The notes beneath the pieces were generated by a model, which worked only from the letters and a program-made list of their open reading frames with translations, was not told the origin of the DNA and made no database searches. 64,000 nucleotides of DNA, taken from the NCBI GenBank assembly GCA_036785325.1, contig JAXIVH010000134.1:201863-265862 (forward strand), read 5' to 3'. Below, one piece after another: positions 45,946 through 59,200 of the stretch. Origin of the DNA: Urophycis tenuis (Eukaryota > Chordata > Actinopteri > Gadiformes > Phycidae). How positions within the stretch are numbered: the stretch's first letter is position 1; each line of letters begins with the position of its first letter. A program made the position numbers and the translations under genes.

Positions 45946-46424
45946 TAAGATAAGATTAGATAAGATATTCCTTTATTAATCCCCCTTTGGAGAAATTCAC
46001 AGTGACCAGCAGTACAGTGGGATAAAGGAGTGCACTAAAAAACAGAGTATAAACAATAAACAATAAATAGATTTACATTATATGAGAGCTCTTAGAATCA
46101 AATCAAATGAAAACCTACTATATACATACATAGTAATCATCCTATTGAAGGTGAACTGTGCAATTGGTTGATGAGTCTGACTAAGGTGTAAATATGAATA
46201 TAAATGTGCAGATGTAAATTTTGCAAAGTAAATGTGCACATGTAGAGGATTTCACAGGTAATGTAAGAAGACATAAATAACGCAAGGTTTAGGCAACAGT
46301 CCTGAGGTGTGGGGTGTGGTGTTCAGTCCATTATCAGGAGGTTTTGGGGCTTTCAAGATGTTGGGAGCCGGTGGTTGAGGTGTGGTAGAGTCTGATGGCT
46401 GATGGGATGAAAGAGCCTCCCAAG
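45946..46424 (-). mobile_element. truncated Rex1 3' end, unit 3
   Basis: Counterpart of 15183-15663, sharing 'cctttggagaaattcac' with unit 1. Confidence 0.6.
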
Positions 46425-46617
46425 TACACACACACAGTCCACACAATTAGTATACACACACAGTACACACAAACACACACCTGCACATAATTCATATAGA
46501 CACACACATACACACATTGTAAACACACACATCATCCATCCATCCATCCATACATACATACACACATGCACACACACAGAACACACAATCATACATGCAT
46601 GAAAAATACACACTGTA

Positions 46618-47261
46618 TTGTGGTTGATTTAAATACATACACTCAGCTATACTCCAAATGCTTCATGCTTTTTGGGCCTCTGAAAAGTTTAGAATGATAA
46701 GCCATGAAAGAAATTGGCTTTGAAGATTTTCCCTAGGTTCATTATACAGGTTGTACAAATAGTTTATATATAATGTAACATGTATTTACAATATTGATTC
46801 ATTGTAAATCAAAACACGTTTATACTATAATATTTTGTATATTTTTAGACATGAACAGTTTTGTACTAAAGAGCGCTGACATCATTTTGTATTTTGATAA
46901 GCCTGAATTAAAGCAGATGTAATATGATGTTCATAATGACAAAAGATAATGATGTTGTGAATCCCTTTGAAATGAATATTGATTCTTCATGTTCGGTTGG
47001 GAACAACATGGCAGCAGAACATGTTCAGTTATTAACCATATGTGCACACCTGTTTAGGATTTGTAATGTCTGCTACTTCTATTATTTTAGTTCCTCTCTC
47101 TATTGTGTAAATGTTATGGACTATTTTACTGTTGCATTTGTTGATTGTTGCATAATGGTAATAAACAACTCAGTGGACCATCTGAATGTTCTGGAGTGTT
47201 CAGAAGGTGATTCTTTTGGTTTTCTTTATAATGCTAACACAAGCGTCTTAAGAAAAGGACA
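46618..47261 (+). other. conserved 3' block, candidate distal 3' UTR of gene 3
   Basis: AATAAA at 47160-47165. A TAA repeat follows at 47263-47316. Confidence 0.35.
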
Positions 47262-47272
47262 ATAATAATAAT

Positions 47273-47317
<45 letters not shown>

Positions 47318-47482
47318 TAGAAAATGTAATTCCACACGAGGAATTACTTGTGCATAGGAATGCCCGTGATCATTGAATTGAATTCAGTTGAGGCTGCCTG
47401 AGCTGGAAAGCAATTAGCGGAGTCAATCGTAATAATTGGAAATCTAGGCTCCCTGTTATCTCTATGAGTTTATTTGCTTTTT

Positions 47483-48000
47483 GTTCATTTGACCCGTTAT
47501 ATGGTACATAGAAGCAGTGGGGCTGCTGTGTTCATTTGACCCATTCTATGGTACATAGGAGCAGTGGGGCTGCTGTGTTCATTTGACCCATCCTATGGTA
47601 CATAGGAGCAGTGGGGCTGCTGTGTTCATTTGACTCATCCTATGGTACATAGGAGCAGTGGGCTGCTGTGTTCATTTGACCCATCCTTTGGTACATAGGA
47701 GCAGTGGGGCTGCTGTGTTCATTTGACCCATCCTATGGTACATAGGAGCAGTGGGGCTGCTGTGTTCATTTGAACCATCCTATGGTACATAGGAGCAGTG
47801 GGGCTGCTGTGTTCATTTGACCCATCCTATGGTACATAGGAGCAGTGGGGCTGCTGTGTTCATTTGACCCATCCTATGGTACATAGGAGCAGTGGGGCAG
47901 TGGGCCCCCAACTTGCTCCACGGGCTGCTGAACATAGCAGATGAACATCAAATGAACACAGCAGCCCCACTGTTCCTATGTACCATAGGATGGGTCAAAT
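47483..48000. repeat. border minisatellite between units 3 and 4
   Basis: A minus-strand array then one plus-strand repeat, in nearly the same repeat order as 16728-17245. Confidence 0.8.
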
Positions 48001-48033
48001 GCAGACAACCAATCCCCTCCACCCCCTTCCCTT

Positions 48034-48270
48034 GGGGCGACGATGGCTCAGTGGTTAGAGCGGGTGGACAGAGCGGGTCGTCCACCAACCGTAGGGTCGC
48101 TGGTTCGATCCCCTCGATTCCCCTCCGCCAACTGTCCGCATGTTGAAGTGTCCTTGAGCAAGACACTGAACCCCAACTTGCCCCCCCGGGCTGAACATAT
48201 AAGTGACCCAATAGGATGGGTCAAATGCAGAGAACAAATTTCCCCGCTGTGGGATGAATAAAGAACTGTG
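48034..48270 (+). mobile_element. SINE family A, start of unit 4
   Basis: Shares the private variants 'gtcgctggttcgatcc' and 'gaacatataagtgac' with unit 2. Confidence 0.75.
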
Positions 48271-48929
48271 TTTGTTAGACATACCCCATCTGTGTTGGCA
48301 CTGGAACTCATTTCCACCATACATCACAACCATCATTCACAAGTATACCTTTTAAAATGAAATGACTCCTCTGAATCTGGGTAGTGTCATGGACAATAAC
48401 TAGGGTTGCCAACCATCCCTTGAAAAAACAGAATCGTCCCGTATTGAGCTGAAAAGGGACGCGCTTTGTCCCATATTTCTGTGAGAGTCAAACAATAGTC
48501 AGGAAAAATGCCAATGGAAAATGAATAACAGGGCGCTTTATATGAACATTTACGGTAAAGTTATTCCCAGGCCCTGTCCTTCCTTATTCAGTTAATTTTG
48601 TTATTTTGTATTGAAGTGAATTGCTGGATATTCATTTGTTTATATATATATAAAATATGTAAAAAATATATAAAAAATATATAAATATATAAAAATGTAT
48701 AAAAATATATATTTTTATATAAAAATATGCATCTAATTCATTTCAGCTTTGAGTCAAACAGTTAAAAAATTGTTTAGCCCACAAAAAAAAAAAAAAAAAA
48801 AAAAAATTAATCACGTCAGGAATGGTGATGGCAATGGGGTCAACCGGACCTGCCAATGAGGTGTCCCTTATTTAACTGACCCTTTTATTACTTTGTATCC
48901 AAGATAACCAACCCTTCCAGTGGTCTATC
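48271..48929. other. AT-rich spacer, unit 4
   Basis: TATA-rich tract at about 48641-48728 and poly-A near 48783-48806, as in unit 2. Confidence 0.45.
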
Positions 48930-49723
48930 CAGATGATACTTTACTGTCTGTTGATTCCTCTGTGGCCTCTGAGGCCTACAGAGTCCAGTTGTGTTCAGTT
49001 GTACTACTACTTGTGTGCTACAGTTGTTTCTGTAGTACAGACAAAACATGACGTTGGCATCAAATTCAAGATCAGTCAAAGCAGTTAATGGAACTGCCCC
49101 GACCTACCTCCAAACATTAGTGAAACCCCACGCCCCTGCTCGAGCACTCTGCTCAACTACCTCAGCTGGTCGACTGGTACCTCCATCACTAAAAGAAGGG
49201 AAAAGTTTGCAAGATCACTCTCTCAACTCTTCTCAAGACACTTGACACACTCTTTGACACTCTGATGACCATGGCAGATAGGAGGATGCTGTCCAGGCTA
49301 CAGACTATCTTGGACAATGCCTCTCACCCTCTCTTTTCCACCCTGGCCCAGCAGAGGAGTACCTTTAGCAGAAGACTCCTCTCATCGATAATCACCACAG
49401 AGCGACACAGGAAATCATTCCTGCTCTTTGGTCATCAAACTGTATAATTCGTCATTATCATCTCAGTAATTACTGCATAACTGGTCATTCCTCTTACCTA
49501 ATCTTACATGCTACATCTTTGTGTATGCTATTTACTTTTATAGTGTATGCCTAGATGTATATACATTTATGCATTTTTTGTATATTGTTACATAGGTTTA
49601 TATTATATATCTATATATTTTAACACTCTACTATACATAGAGTGTCTGCCTTTTTTTTGTAACAAATGCAATTTCCCTCAGGGATCATTAAAGTATTTCT
49701 GTCTGTCTGTCTGTCTGTCTTCT
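48930..49723 (+). mobile_element. LINE 3'-end remnant, unit 4
   Basis: Counterpart of 2511-3310, with the (CTGT)n tail at about 49699-49720. Confidence 0.55.
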
Positions 49724-50198
49724 CCGTTTTGGCACTACAGTGGTGGAAACGAGGTCCCTACCAATGTCAGGACTGTCAGGAGTCACTCACCATCTTCTGG
49801 AAGAGACTCAACACCCACTTGTTCAGATGCATACCCTCTATGCATAATTCATCCTTAAAAAAAAAAGGACTTTCCAACTCTTTTTGCTGCGCAGTTCTTC
49901 ATCAACGCTGTAAAACACAGAACAGTGCCTTTTGCTTGCTGCAACAATCATAACTTGATGGACTAAACCAGCCTCTGGTATTTTGATTTCAGGGCTGGGT
50001 ATGACTCAAACAGTGGCAAAGGTTCAACATGAATTTCAGAGACACAAGGTGAATAAACATGCACTCTGGAGGTGGTTCATGAAGCATCTGTGGGACAAAG
50101 TTGGTAATGATGAAATGGTACAGAAGTCATACCTATAGGGTCTGGTTTATCTCACTTACAAGAGACAGTTTAAGAGTCAGTTGTGGTGAATTTAACCT

Positions 50199-50610
50199 TG
50201 TATGTGTTAGGAAAAATATTATCTAGCAATGGTACGGTTAGGTTGATCTGACATTCTGAAGAAGGACATAGTGAAGATTGTATTCCTCTTGGCGACTTTA
50301 ATTCTGACTCTCTGGAACTGGGAGACATAACATAACATGATTGAAGGATACACCTACATCATGTCAATTCTGCTTAGTAACATGTAATGTTTATACATTA
50401 TAAGCCAATCAGAATGGGACACTCCTGTCATGCTGTTCCAGTTTGAGACTTGTATTTAATACACTGTGTTTCCGGGAGCAGGCAGAAGGAACTGAGGAAG
50501 ATTCACGCACGAATCTCTTGCTTGATGAAATCCTCTGCTTCTCCTCGTACGAGACCAATAAAAAACTTCAGCTTAAACTATATAGAGTTCCTGACACTTG
50601 TTGTTCTTCA
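50199..50610 (+). mobile_element. solo-LTR-like element (candidate), unit 4
   Basis: Counterpart of 3788-4200, intact. Confidence 0.3.
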
Positions 50611-51222
50611 GCATCAACAACAATCTCCTCACTATCAGTATGGTGTTGTCTAGACCACTCTGCGTGAGCAGAAACCAATAAGTACTGGTGTCAACACGAA
50701 TCCTGGGTCAGGTCCAATGAGGAAGTAGTGTTAGCTAATACTGTGCGGTCTGATGAGGCAATAGATTAAATGAATGTACATCGGCAGTTGATCACATGCT
50801 TGATCAGAAGATAAATCAAGCCCTTGGTGTGAAGAAACATTCTGTGAGATCCACACGATACCCTTGAAGGAGTCTGTGTACCAAGCTGCTGCTGATAGGA
50901 AACTCTGCAAACCCTCTTGCTGCAGATCTCCAGCTCCTAGTTTGTCTTCTGTGAGAGAGGAAGACAGACTGCAGGTCTGGAGATATTTAATTATATAATA
51001 GAAATAAAGAGGACTTCAATGGAGAAATCAGTTGTTTGTGAATTGTATGTGCTCGCATGGCTCTTGCACTTTGTGGGTTGTATCTTCATTGTTGAATGCA
51101 CTTTTTGTCACTTTGTGACTTTGGACGGAAGTGTCCGCTGAATGAATGTTGTAGCTCTGACTGTGCTGCACAACACCTAGGTGTCTTTACTGGGCTCCAC
51201 AACATCCCAGGTTGATGTCCCA

Positions 51223-51268
51223 CTGATTGGACTCCCAGACTCCCATTGGAGTCCCAGAGTCCAATCAG
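51223..51268. repeat. upstream 46-bp hairpin, unit 4
   Basis: Identical to the hairpin at 4813-4858. Confidence 0.6.
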
Positions 51269-51653
51269 TCTGATTCGGGCCCAGTGAGGCTGCTTCAACC
51301 AGCCATCAACCACACATACTCCACAAATGTCTTTTGATGTAATGTGAAATCCACTTGAATGTTCATTATGTTTGTGAGGAACCAGAAGACCAAATAAATA
51401 CTAAAACAGATAGTAGAAAACTAATCAAGGAAACATAGCTGCAGTCCAAATAATATAAACATGAATGAATGAGGTTTAACATAAACCTGGTTTGCTTATG
51501 TCAATTATGTATTTTAGAATGAATACAAGTTAAACAACATGGCATATCTATGTAATCCTTATACATAACTTGAGCAGCTGTAAGTTAACATCAACTACTG
51601 GGAACAACTCAATGTTTACAATGCCTTTTAGATCACAAACACACCCCCCCCCC

Positions 51654-51661
<8 letters not shown>

Positions 51662-51697
<36 letters not shown>

Positions 51698-51767
51698 TAT
51701 GCCATGCCAAACACACACACACACACAACGGTGTGTGTGTTTGGCATGGAATAATTGTGTGTGTGTG
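51662..51767. repeat. CA tract and hairpin upstream of gene 4
   Basis: Short CA run. The hairpin has the unit 3 mismatch. Confidence 0.7.
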
Positions 51768-51859
51768 CATGCGTGAGTCTGTGTTTAAAAGGATGGTGTC
51801 TGATATGAGCAGTAGAAACTTATTTCCTGACAGTGATGGTTCAGATTAACAGCTGTTTT

Positions 51860-51865
51860 TATAAA
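51860..51865 (+). promoter_or_regulatory. TATA box of gene 4
   Basis: TATAAA 58 bp before the ATG. Confidence 0.5.
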
Positions 51866-51917
51866 GCAGAGCTGAAGCCTGAAAGCAGAAGCAGTGGAAG
51901 CTGTCCAGAGAGGAGCC

Positions 51918-53256
51918 ATGGACACCAGCCACGAACTGGACTCTGGACTCACTGAGGAACCTGAGGACACGTCTGTGGACAGGGAGGAGACCAGGAGGAG
52001 AAGATGTGGTAGGAGTTTCAACTACATACATCTCAAGATTACATGAAGCAAATGTTTTAGTCAAAGTGACCAACCTGATGAACCAGTGAAATGACCTCAT
52101 AGATTTGTTAGATTTATTATAGGCTAGATTAATTCTCTCCTAACATCATGTGTATGTTCCAGACCAAACGACCTCTGATTATGTCTGATTATGTATCATT
52201 GATGGGCAGCCACGGCCTACTGGTTAGGGCTTTGGACTTGTAACCGGAGGGTTGCCGGTTCGAACCCCGACCAGTACGAAGTGCCCTTAAGCAAGGCACC
52301 TAACCCCTCACTGCTCCCCGAGCGCCGCTGTAGCAGGCAGCTCACTGCGTCGGGATCAGTGTGTGCTTCACCTCACTGTGTGATCACTGTGTGCTGAGTG
52401 TGTTTCACTAATTCACGGATTGGGATAAATGCAGAGACCAAATTTCCCTCAGGGGATCAAAAGAGTACTTATGCTTATACTTATATACTTATACTTATAT
52501 ATACTATACTTATACTTATACTTATTTACATATGGCTACGGACTATTACTAGGTATCTCAAGTAGTCGTGTTTTTCATGATATACGTTTGTTAATACTAT
52601 TTATTATTTATTATTAGTGGTAGTTCAGTGTTACATGAGATATATTACGTTTATACCTGTAAACTATGTTTATGAATGTGCAATATTTTTATGTATGTAT
52701 GTATGTATGTATGTATACATATGTATATGTACGTATGTGTGGCAGTAGCTCAGTGGATAGAATAGGGTGGATAGAGCGGGTCGTCACCTAATCGTAGGGT
52801 CGGCGGTTTGATCCCCTCAATCCCCCTCCTCCAACTGTCTGCATGTTGAAGTGTCCTTGAGCAACACACTGAACCCCAACTTGCTCCCCGGGCGCTGAAC
52901 ATAGCAGCACACTGCTGCTATGTACCATAGGATGGGTCAAATGAACACAATTTGTTCCCCTATCTAAAAAGTACTGAGAATGACCAATAAAGACCAAAAT
53001 GTCCTCTCTCTCTGTACATTCAAATAATAAGAGAGTAATAACAAGGATACAAGAGAACAGAACGTGTTCTCCTTAAGTATGTTCTAAATTAAAAACTAGA
53101 GCTACAGTACCAGTAATGAGTTATTGAGGTGTTCTCAGTCAAGGTCTTCAGATCTTTCTTAAAGATGGGGAGGGACTCTGTAGACTGTAGGGAGACTGTC
53201 TGGACTGTGTATGATATCCTCACAGTATGAATATATCTGTGTGTACATTACAGTGT

Positions 53257-53288
<32 letters not shown>

Positions 53289-56200
53289 CCTGCTCCTGAA
53301 CAGCTCTAAAGTCACACAGCATTGCCACTCTGAGCTTCGGACTGCTGTGTATTCTCATCATCTCCCTGCGCCTCAGTGAGTCTAAATCATATCATCCTCA
53401 ATATAATGACCATAATAATAACAACAGTAGAGATAAAATATATGATGACGATGATAATAGTCATTTCATCATATCCTGTTTCCTTTCAGTGTGGATGGGC
53501 TTTGTGTTTGATTGGCTGTGGGTTTTGTTTAGAGACGATGTTGTTCTGTTTTGGAGCTGATTTCTTCTGTTCTCCTCTGTGCTCTTCTATACTTAGTGAC
53601 ACCTTGTACGGAGTCGAGAGAGCGCTTAATGGGTGAAGTTGGTGAGTGTTTTAGAAAGGTCTTCAAAGTAAAACTCAATCAATCATGTTATGGAACTTTA
53701 TTTCAAACATGCTTTCTGATTCTGTGATTTATGTTTGAACATCCCCTCTTCCTTCTAACTTAACATTTTATATTGTCAGCCTAACCGAGCACAGACCGTG
53801 TTGAACTTCTAACCAAATAAAATAAATAAAGGATGTCCCCCCTATGGCAGCATGGTGGTACTGAAGGTGTTGTTAGCCTCCTCCTCCAGCAGGGGGAGCA
53901 GTAGAGTCAATAGAGCCTGTCATCCTCTGAAAGTGCTTGTTTTTGCCCTTGACCCTCTCACTGTATATTCCATCGATATGGAAAGGATCCCTACAGATGA
54001 ATATTGCTTCTTACTTTGCCTTTTGCTTTGTATTGTGTCGAAATCTAACTAAAATCAAATTCTTGCAGGATATTTCCTTATCGTGATTACAATCTCAACT
54101 CTCCTTCTCCCATCTTTGAGATAACAGTAAACTAGGCCTTCATTAATCCAACAAAACAAACTCTCTGCTCTCCAGCTCTCAGTCTGCTTTCCACCGTTCT
54201 CTTCCTGCAACAACTCAACTCAACTCTCAGTGAGTGAGACTTTGTGGGACACAATAACAAACAGTGTAGGGGTTTACTACACTACAACTTCAACTACAAG
54301 GTTATGGTTCTATTGTTCTCTACTAGGTTTGCATTGTTCTCTACTAGGTTTGTATTGTTCTCTATTACACAAGCTCATGTTTCTATTGTTCTCTACTAGG
54401 ATTCTATTGTTCTTTACTACACAAGGTCATGTTTCTATAATTGTTCTCTACTAGGATTCTATTGTTCTCTACTACACAAGGTCTTGTTTCTATGGTTCTC
54501 TACTACACAAGGTCATGTTTCTATGGTTCTCTAGAGGTCATGTTTCTATGGTTCTCTAGAGGTCATGTTTCTATGGTTCTCTACTACACAAGGTCATGTT
54601 TCTATGGTTCTCTACTACACAAGGTCATGTTTCTATTGTTCTCTACTACACAATGTCATGTTTCTATGGTTCTCTACTACACAAGGTTATGTTTCTATGG
54701 TTCTCTACTACACAAGGTCATGTTTCTATCGTTCTCTACTACACAAGATAAGATAAGATAAGATAAGATATTCCTTTATTAATCCCCCTTAGGAGAAATT
54801 CACAGTGACCAGCAGTACAGGGGATAGATGTGCAGTAAGAGCCTGGCTAAAGTCAATACACAATAAACAATAATTTAGATTAAATACGAGCTCTTAAGTC
54901 AGGTCGGTGACGAGTGAGAACCTGTATGCATACTAGTGTCCTTGATAGCTGTTTATGGTGCAAAATGCAAAGTAGATAGATGGTGCAAATATGCGGAAAG
55001 TGCAAGGTGCAAGATGTGCAAATTTATACAGGTATTCCAGGTACAACATATGAATAGACCTGGAATAACAACGGCTAGGACACAGTCCAAGGTGTGTGGT
55101 GTGGTGTATGTGAATGTGAAGTTCAGTCCATTTGTCTGGAGCTTCCTGAGCCTGATGGTTGGTGGGATGAAGGAGCGCCCAAGCACTTTGAGGCACTTGG
55201 CTGAGTGAGCATGTGGCTGAACGTGTTCCTGAGTAGCTTCAGTTGCTTCAGTTCAGCATAGTGAGGCTGAGAGGGTATTTCCGGGTCGCCAGCAGTTTTC
55301 CCCTCGTCCTCCTCACTGTCGCCGCCTCCACACAGTCCAGCTTCATCCCCACTGCAGAGCTCGCCTTCCTCCCCGGCTTGTACAGCTTCCTGGCACCACC
55401 GCTCCCAATGCTTCCTCCCCAGCACACGGCAGTGAAGAAGGTGACACTGGCCACCGCAGGCTGGTAGACCATCCGTAGCAGCCTGGTGCACACAATGAAA
55501 GATGACAGATGGACAGTGGTTATCAATGAGATGAACAGACATAAGATGAAAATGGCTAGAAAACAGTCTGGGGTGTGTGGTGTGGTATACAAATCCATTA
55601 TCTGGTGGTGCTGGCGCTTCCGAGACGTTGGGAGCGGGTGGTTGAGGTATTGTAGAGCCTGATAGCTGATGGGATGAAAGAGCCCCCCAAGCGCTTTGAA
55701 GCACGTGGCTGAGTGAGCCTATGGCTGAATGTGCTCCTGAGTTGCCTCAGCTCGGCGTAGAGAGGGTGAGAGGGGTTGTCCAGGATCGCCTGCAGCTTTC
55801 CCCTCATCCTCCTCTCTGTCACCGCCTCCACACAGTCCAGCTTCATCCCCACCACGGAGCTCGCCCTTCTCACCAGCTTGTTCAGCTTACTGGCCCCACC
55901 GCTCCCGATGCCTCCTCCCCAGCACACGACGGCGAAGAAGGTGACACTGGCTACCACCGACTTGTAGAACATCCGTAGCAGCCTAGTGCACACATTGACG
56001 GATCTGAGCCTCCTCAGGAAGAACAGCCTGCTCTGTCCCTTCCTGTAGAGGGCCTTGGTATTGTCAGACCAGTCCAGTTTGTTGTTTAGGTGCACCCCAA
56101 GAAACTTGCAGGTATCCACCATCTCCACCTCTTCCCCCTTTATGGAAACCGGTAATGGGGGACTCTTCCTGCGTCTGAACTCCACCACCAGCTCCTTGGT

Positions 56201-59200
56201 TTTCCCTGTGTTGAGCTGAAGGTGGTTCCCGTCATACCATCCCACAAAGTTCTTAAACAGTTCCCTGTACTCCTCCTCCTCGTTGTCTGTGATGCATCCA
56301 ACAATGGAGGAGTCGTCCGAGAACTTCTGCAGGTGGCATGTTCGGGAGTTGTAGCAGAAATCCGAGGTGTAGAGGGTGAAAAGGAATGGTGAAAGTACAG
56401 TTCCCTGGGGTGTGCCGGTGTTGCCAGTCACCATGTCTGACAAGCAGTGTCGCAGTCTGACATACTGCGGTCTGTCCATGAGGTAGTCCGTAATCCATGC
56501 CACCATGTCAGGATCGACCTGCATCACCAAGAGCTTCTCAGCCAGCCGGTCTGGCTGGACGGTGTCAAAAGCACTGGAGAAGTCAAAGAACATGATTCTC
56601 AACATGCTCTGTGGCCTCTCCATGTGTGTGTAAGCTCTGTGAAGCAGGTAGATGATGGCATCCTCCACGCCGATGTGGGTCTGGTACGCAAACTGCAATG
56701 GGTCCAGGCAGTCGCGCGCCCTGGGCTTGAGATGGTCCAGAACCAATCTCTCAAAGGTCTTCATGACGTGTGACGTTAGTGCCACAGGTCTGAAGTCCCC
56801 TGGAGCGTTGGGACGACCCTTCTTCGGCACAGGGACTACGCAGGAAGTCTTCCATAGAGTTGGTACCTTTTTCAGCCTCAGGGAGAGGCCGAAAAGGTGC
56901 GTAAACACTCCTGCCAGCTGCTCCGCACAGATCTTGAGCACCCTCGGGCTGATGTCATCGGGTCCTCTGGCCTTGTTAGGCCTGATCCTTGTGAGCTGCC
57001 GTCTCACGTGGCTGGTGTTGATGGTTGGGGTTGTTATTACTGGGGTCACAGGTGTAGTCGGGGGTGTGGCGAGGGGGTGACTGTCCTCTGGGCCGGACAT
57101 TGGTCCAGCCTCCCTGTGAGTGTGGAACGGGAGAGAGAGGGAGGGTGGAGCAGGGAGGGGAGGTGCAGACGCTGCCATGCCCGGATCTGGTGGTCCAGCA
57201 GGGAGATGAGAAGGGCAGGAGGGGGGAAGGGGAGTTTAAGGTCTGGCCCCAGTTGGTGAGTCAAATCTGTTGAAAAACAGGTTTAACTCATCGGCCCATT
57301 CCTTTGTCCCCTCCTGTGCTCCTCCGGCAGTTTTAATGCCGGTGATGGTTTTCACCCCTGCCCACACCTCTCGGGAGTTGTTCTGCTGCAGCTTCTCCTC
57401 TATCCTGATTTTGTAGCAGGCCTTAGCCCTCCTAAGTTCCCTCCTCAGCCGGTCATGTTTCTATTGTTCTCTACTACACAAGGTCATGTTTCTATGGTTC
57501 TCTACTACACAAGGTCATGTTTCTATGGTTCTCTACTACACAAGGTCATGTTTGTGTAGTAGAGGAGGGGGAGGAGGGGGAGGAGGAGGAGGAGGAGGAG
57601 GGGGGATCAAGGTGAACGCACCACAGACCCTACGGTTGGTGGACGACCCGCTCTGTCCACCCGCTCTACACATTGAGATACTGCCACCCCTAGTAATTGA
57701 GAAAGTACAAAAAGCTTCTGTATTCGTTAAGGATTTTCTTTCTGTTCAACAGGTGATTTGACCCGAGGCTTCATGTATTTCAACCAGAGTCTGTACTTTA
57801 TTTCTCCTACTAAGAGGAACTGGACGGCCAGTCGAGATTACTGTTTGCAAAGAAATGCAGACCTGGTAGTTATCAACAGCAGAGAAGAACAGGTGAGAGC
57901 GTGTGTGTGTTGTTAGCTGGGTTGTCATGACAACAGATACTAATCCTATTGGAAACAGGGGGTTGTCAGCAGTTTTAGGGGTTCTTCCTGGATCGGACTG
58001 AGTGGGCGAGACACAGAGGGGACCTTCAAATGGGTGGATGGTACCAACATGACTTCAAGGTCAGGCTGAAGACTCAGCAGCATCTCTTCTCTGAGAGTGA
58101 CAGAGTGGTATCACCTCAACACTGTGCTCAACGTTCTACTCCTTGTGGTTTTCAGTTGGAGACGCAGTGAACCACGCGATGGCGGTGGAGTAGAAGACTG
58201 TATAGCATGGGATGGCAGATGGTCTGAAGAACCGTGTGACAGACTGCACCACGGGATCTGTGAGAAGGTCACAGAACATCTGGAAGCTGACCTGAAGAAA
58301 GAGGGTCTGTTGACTTTGTTTGTGTTCATGAGTGTAGAATTGTTCATCCTTTCTATTTTCTGTATACATATGCTATGAATGGAAAGGTGGTTGGATGTGT
58401 TTACCTCTGACCAGGGTCTGTGTCTGCTAGTGATGTCTGCTTTAGGTGTTTGCTTGATGGAACCGCCGTTTGTAAACTCGATGAAATGACACCTTCATCT
58501 GGTTCTCCCCACACCCCCACCCCACCCACTGGAGATGTACCAGTTTTCTAAAGCAAAAACTGACAAAGCAAATGTCAGGAAATTAGTATAATGAAGGTCT
58601 ATTCGGCTCATATTTGGCTAGTATATTATAAGTTGAGATGGCAGAGCAAATTGAGGATTCATTTGTGTATTCCATTTAGATTAAAGAACCAATCAACAAA
58701 ATTCATAGTCATTACTTTTCTATAGTTTTAGTCTATAGAAAAGTAATCTTTCTTTGTTTCAGGCAAGCCATTATTGAAGAGAAAACTCAGTCCAGCTGAA
58801 ATATTACAACAGTAAAATAAAGAGGCAAGTGACCATTAACAACACATAAACAGGCATATATTAGGCTATAATAAAACATCTAAAACATCAAAAATAAAAT
58901 CTTAAAATAAATGAAATTACAACGTACATGTAATGTAAACAGTATTCTGTCCAACTAGGACAACAAATGAAAGATCTTCTGAAAAACATCCCCAGTGTGC
59001 GTTTATCTGTGTTTTGCGTACATGAGTTTTAATTGGAGCTGGTTTTGCGTTCTCCTCCACAAGCTCCTGACTCTTATCTCTGAGCTGGAGTGTCTTCCCC
59101 TCCCTGGGACTTTGTAGATGCTGCATATGCTATATGTAATGGATATTTAATCACGTATGAAAAGGCAGGCGAGAAAACTGGATCTGAATCTTCTGTGTCA

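Noticed and set aside
55598..57178. Treating the 526-codon RT frame as an active gene
   Set aside because: The element lacks an endonuclease and its 5' end, sits antisense in an intron, and its sister copy in unit 1 is broken.
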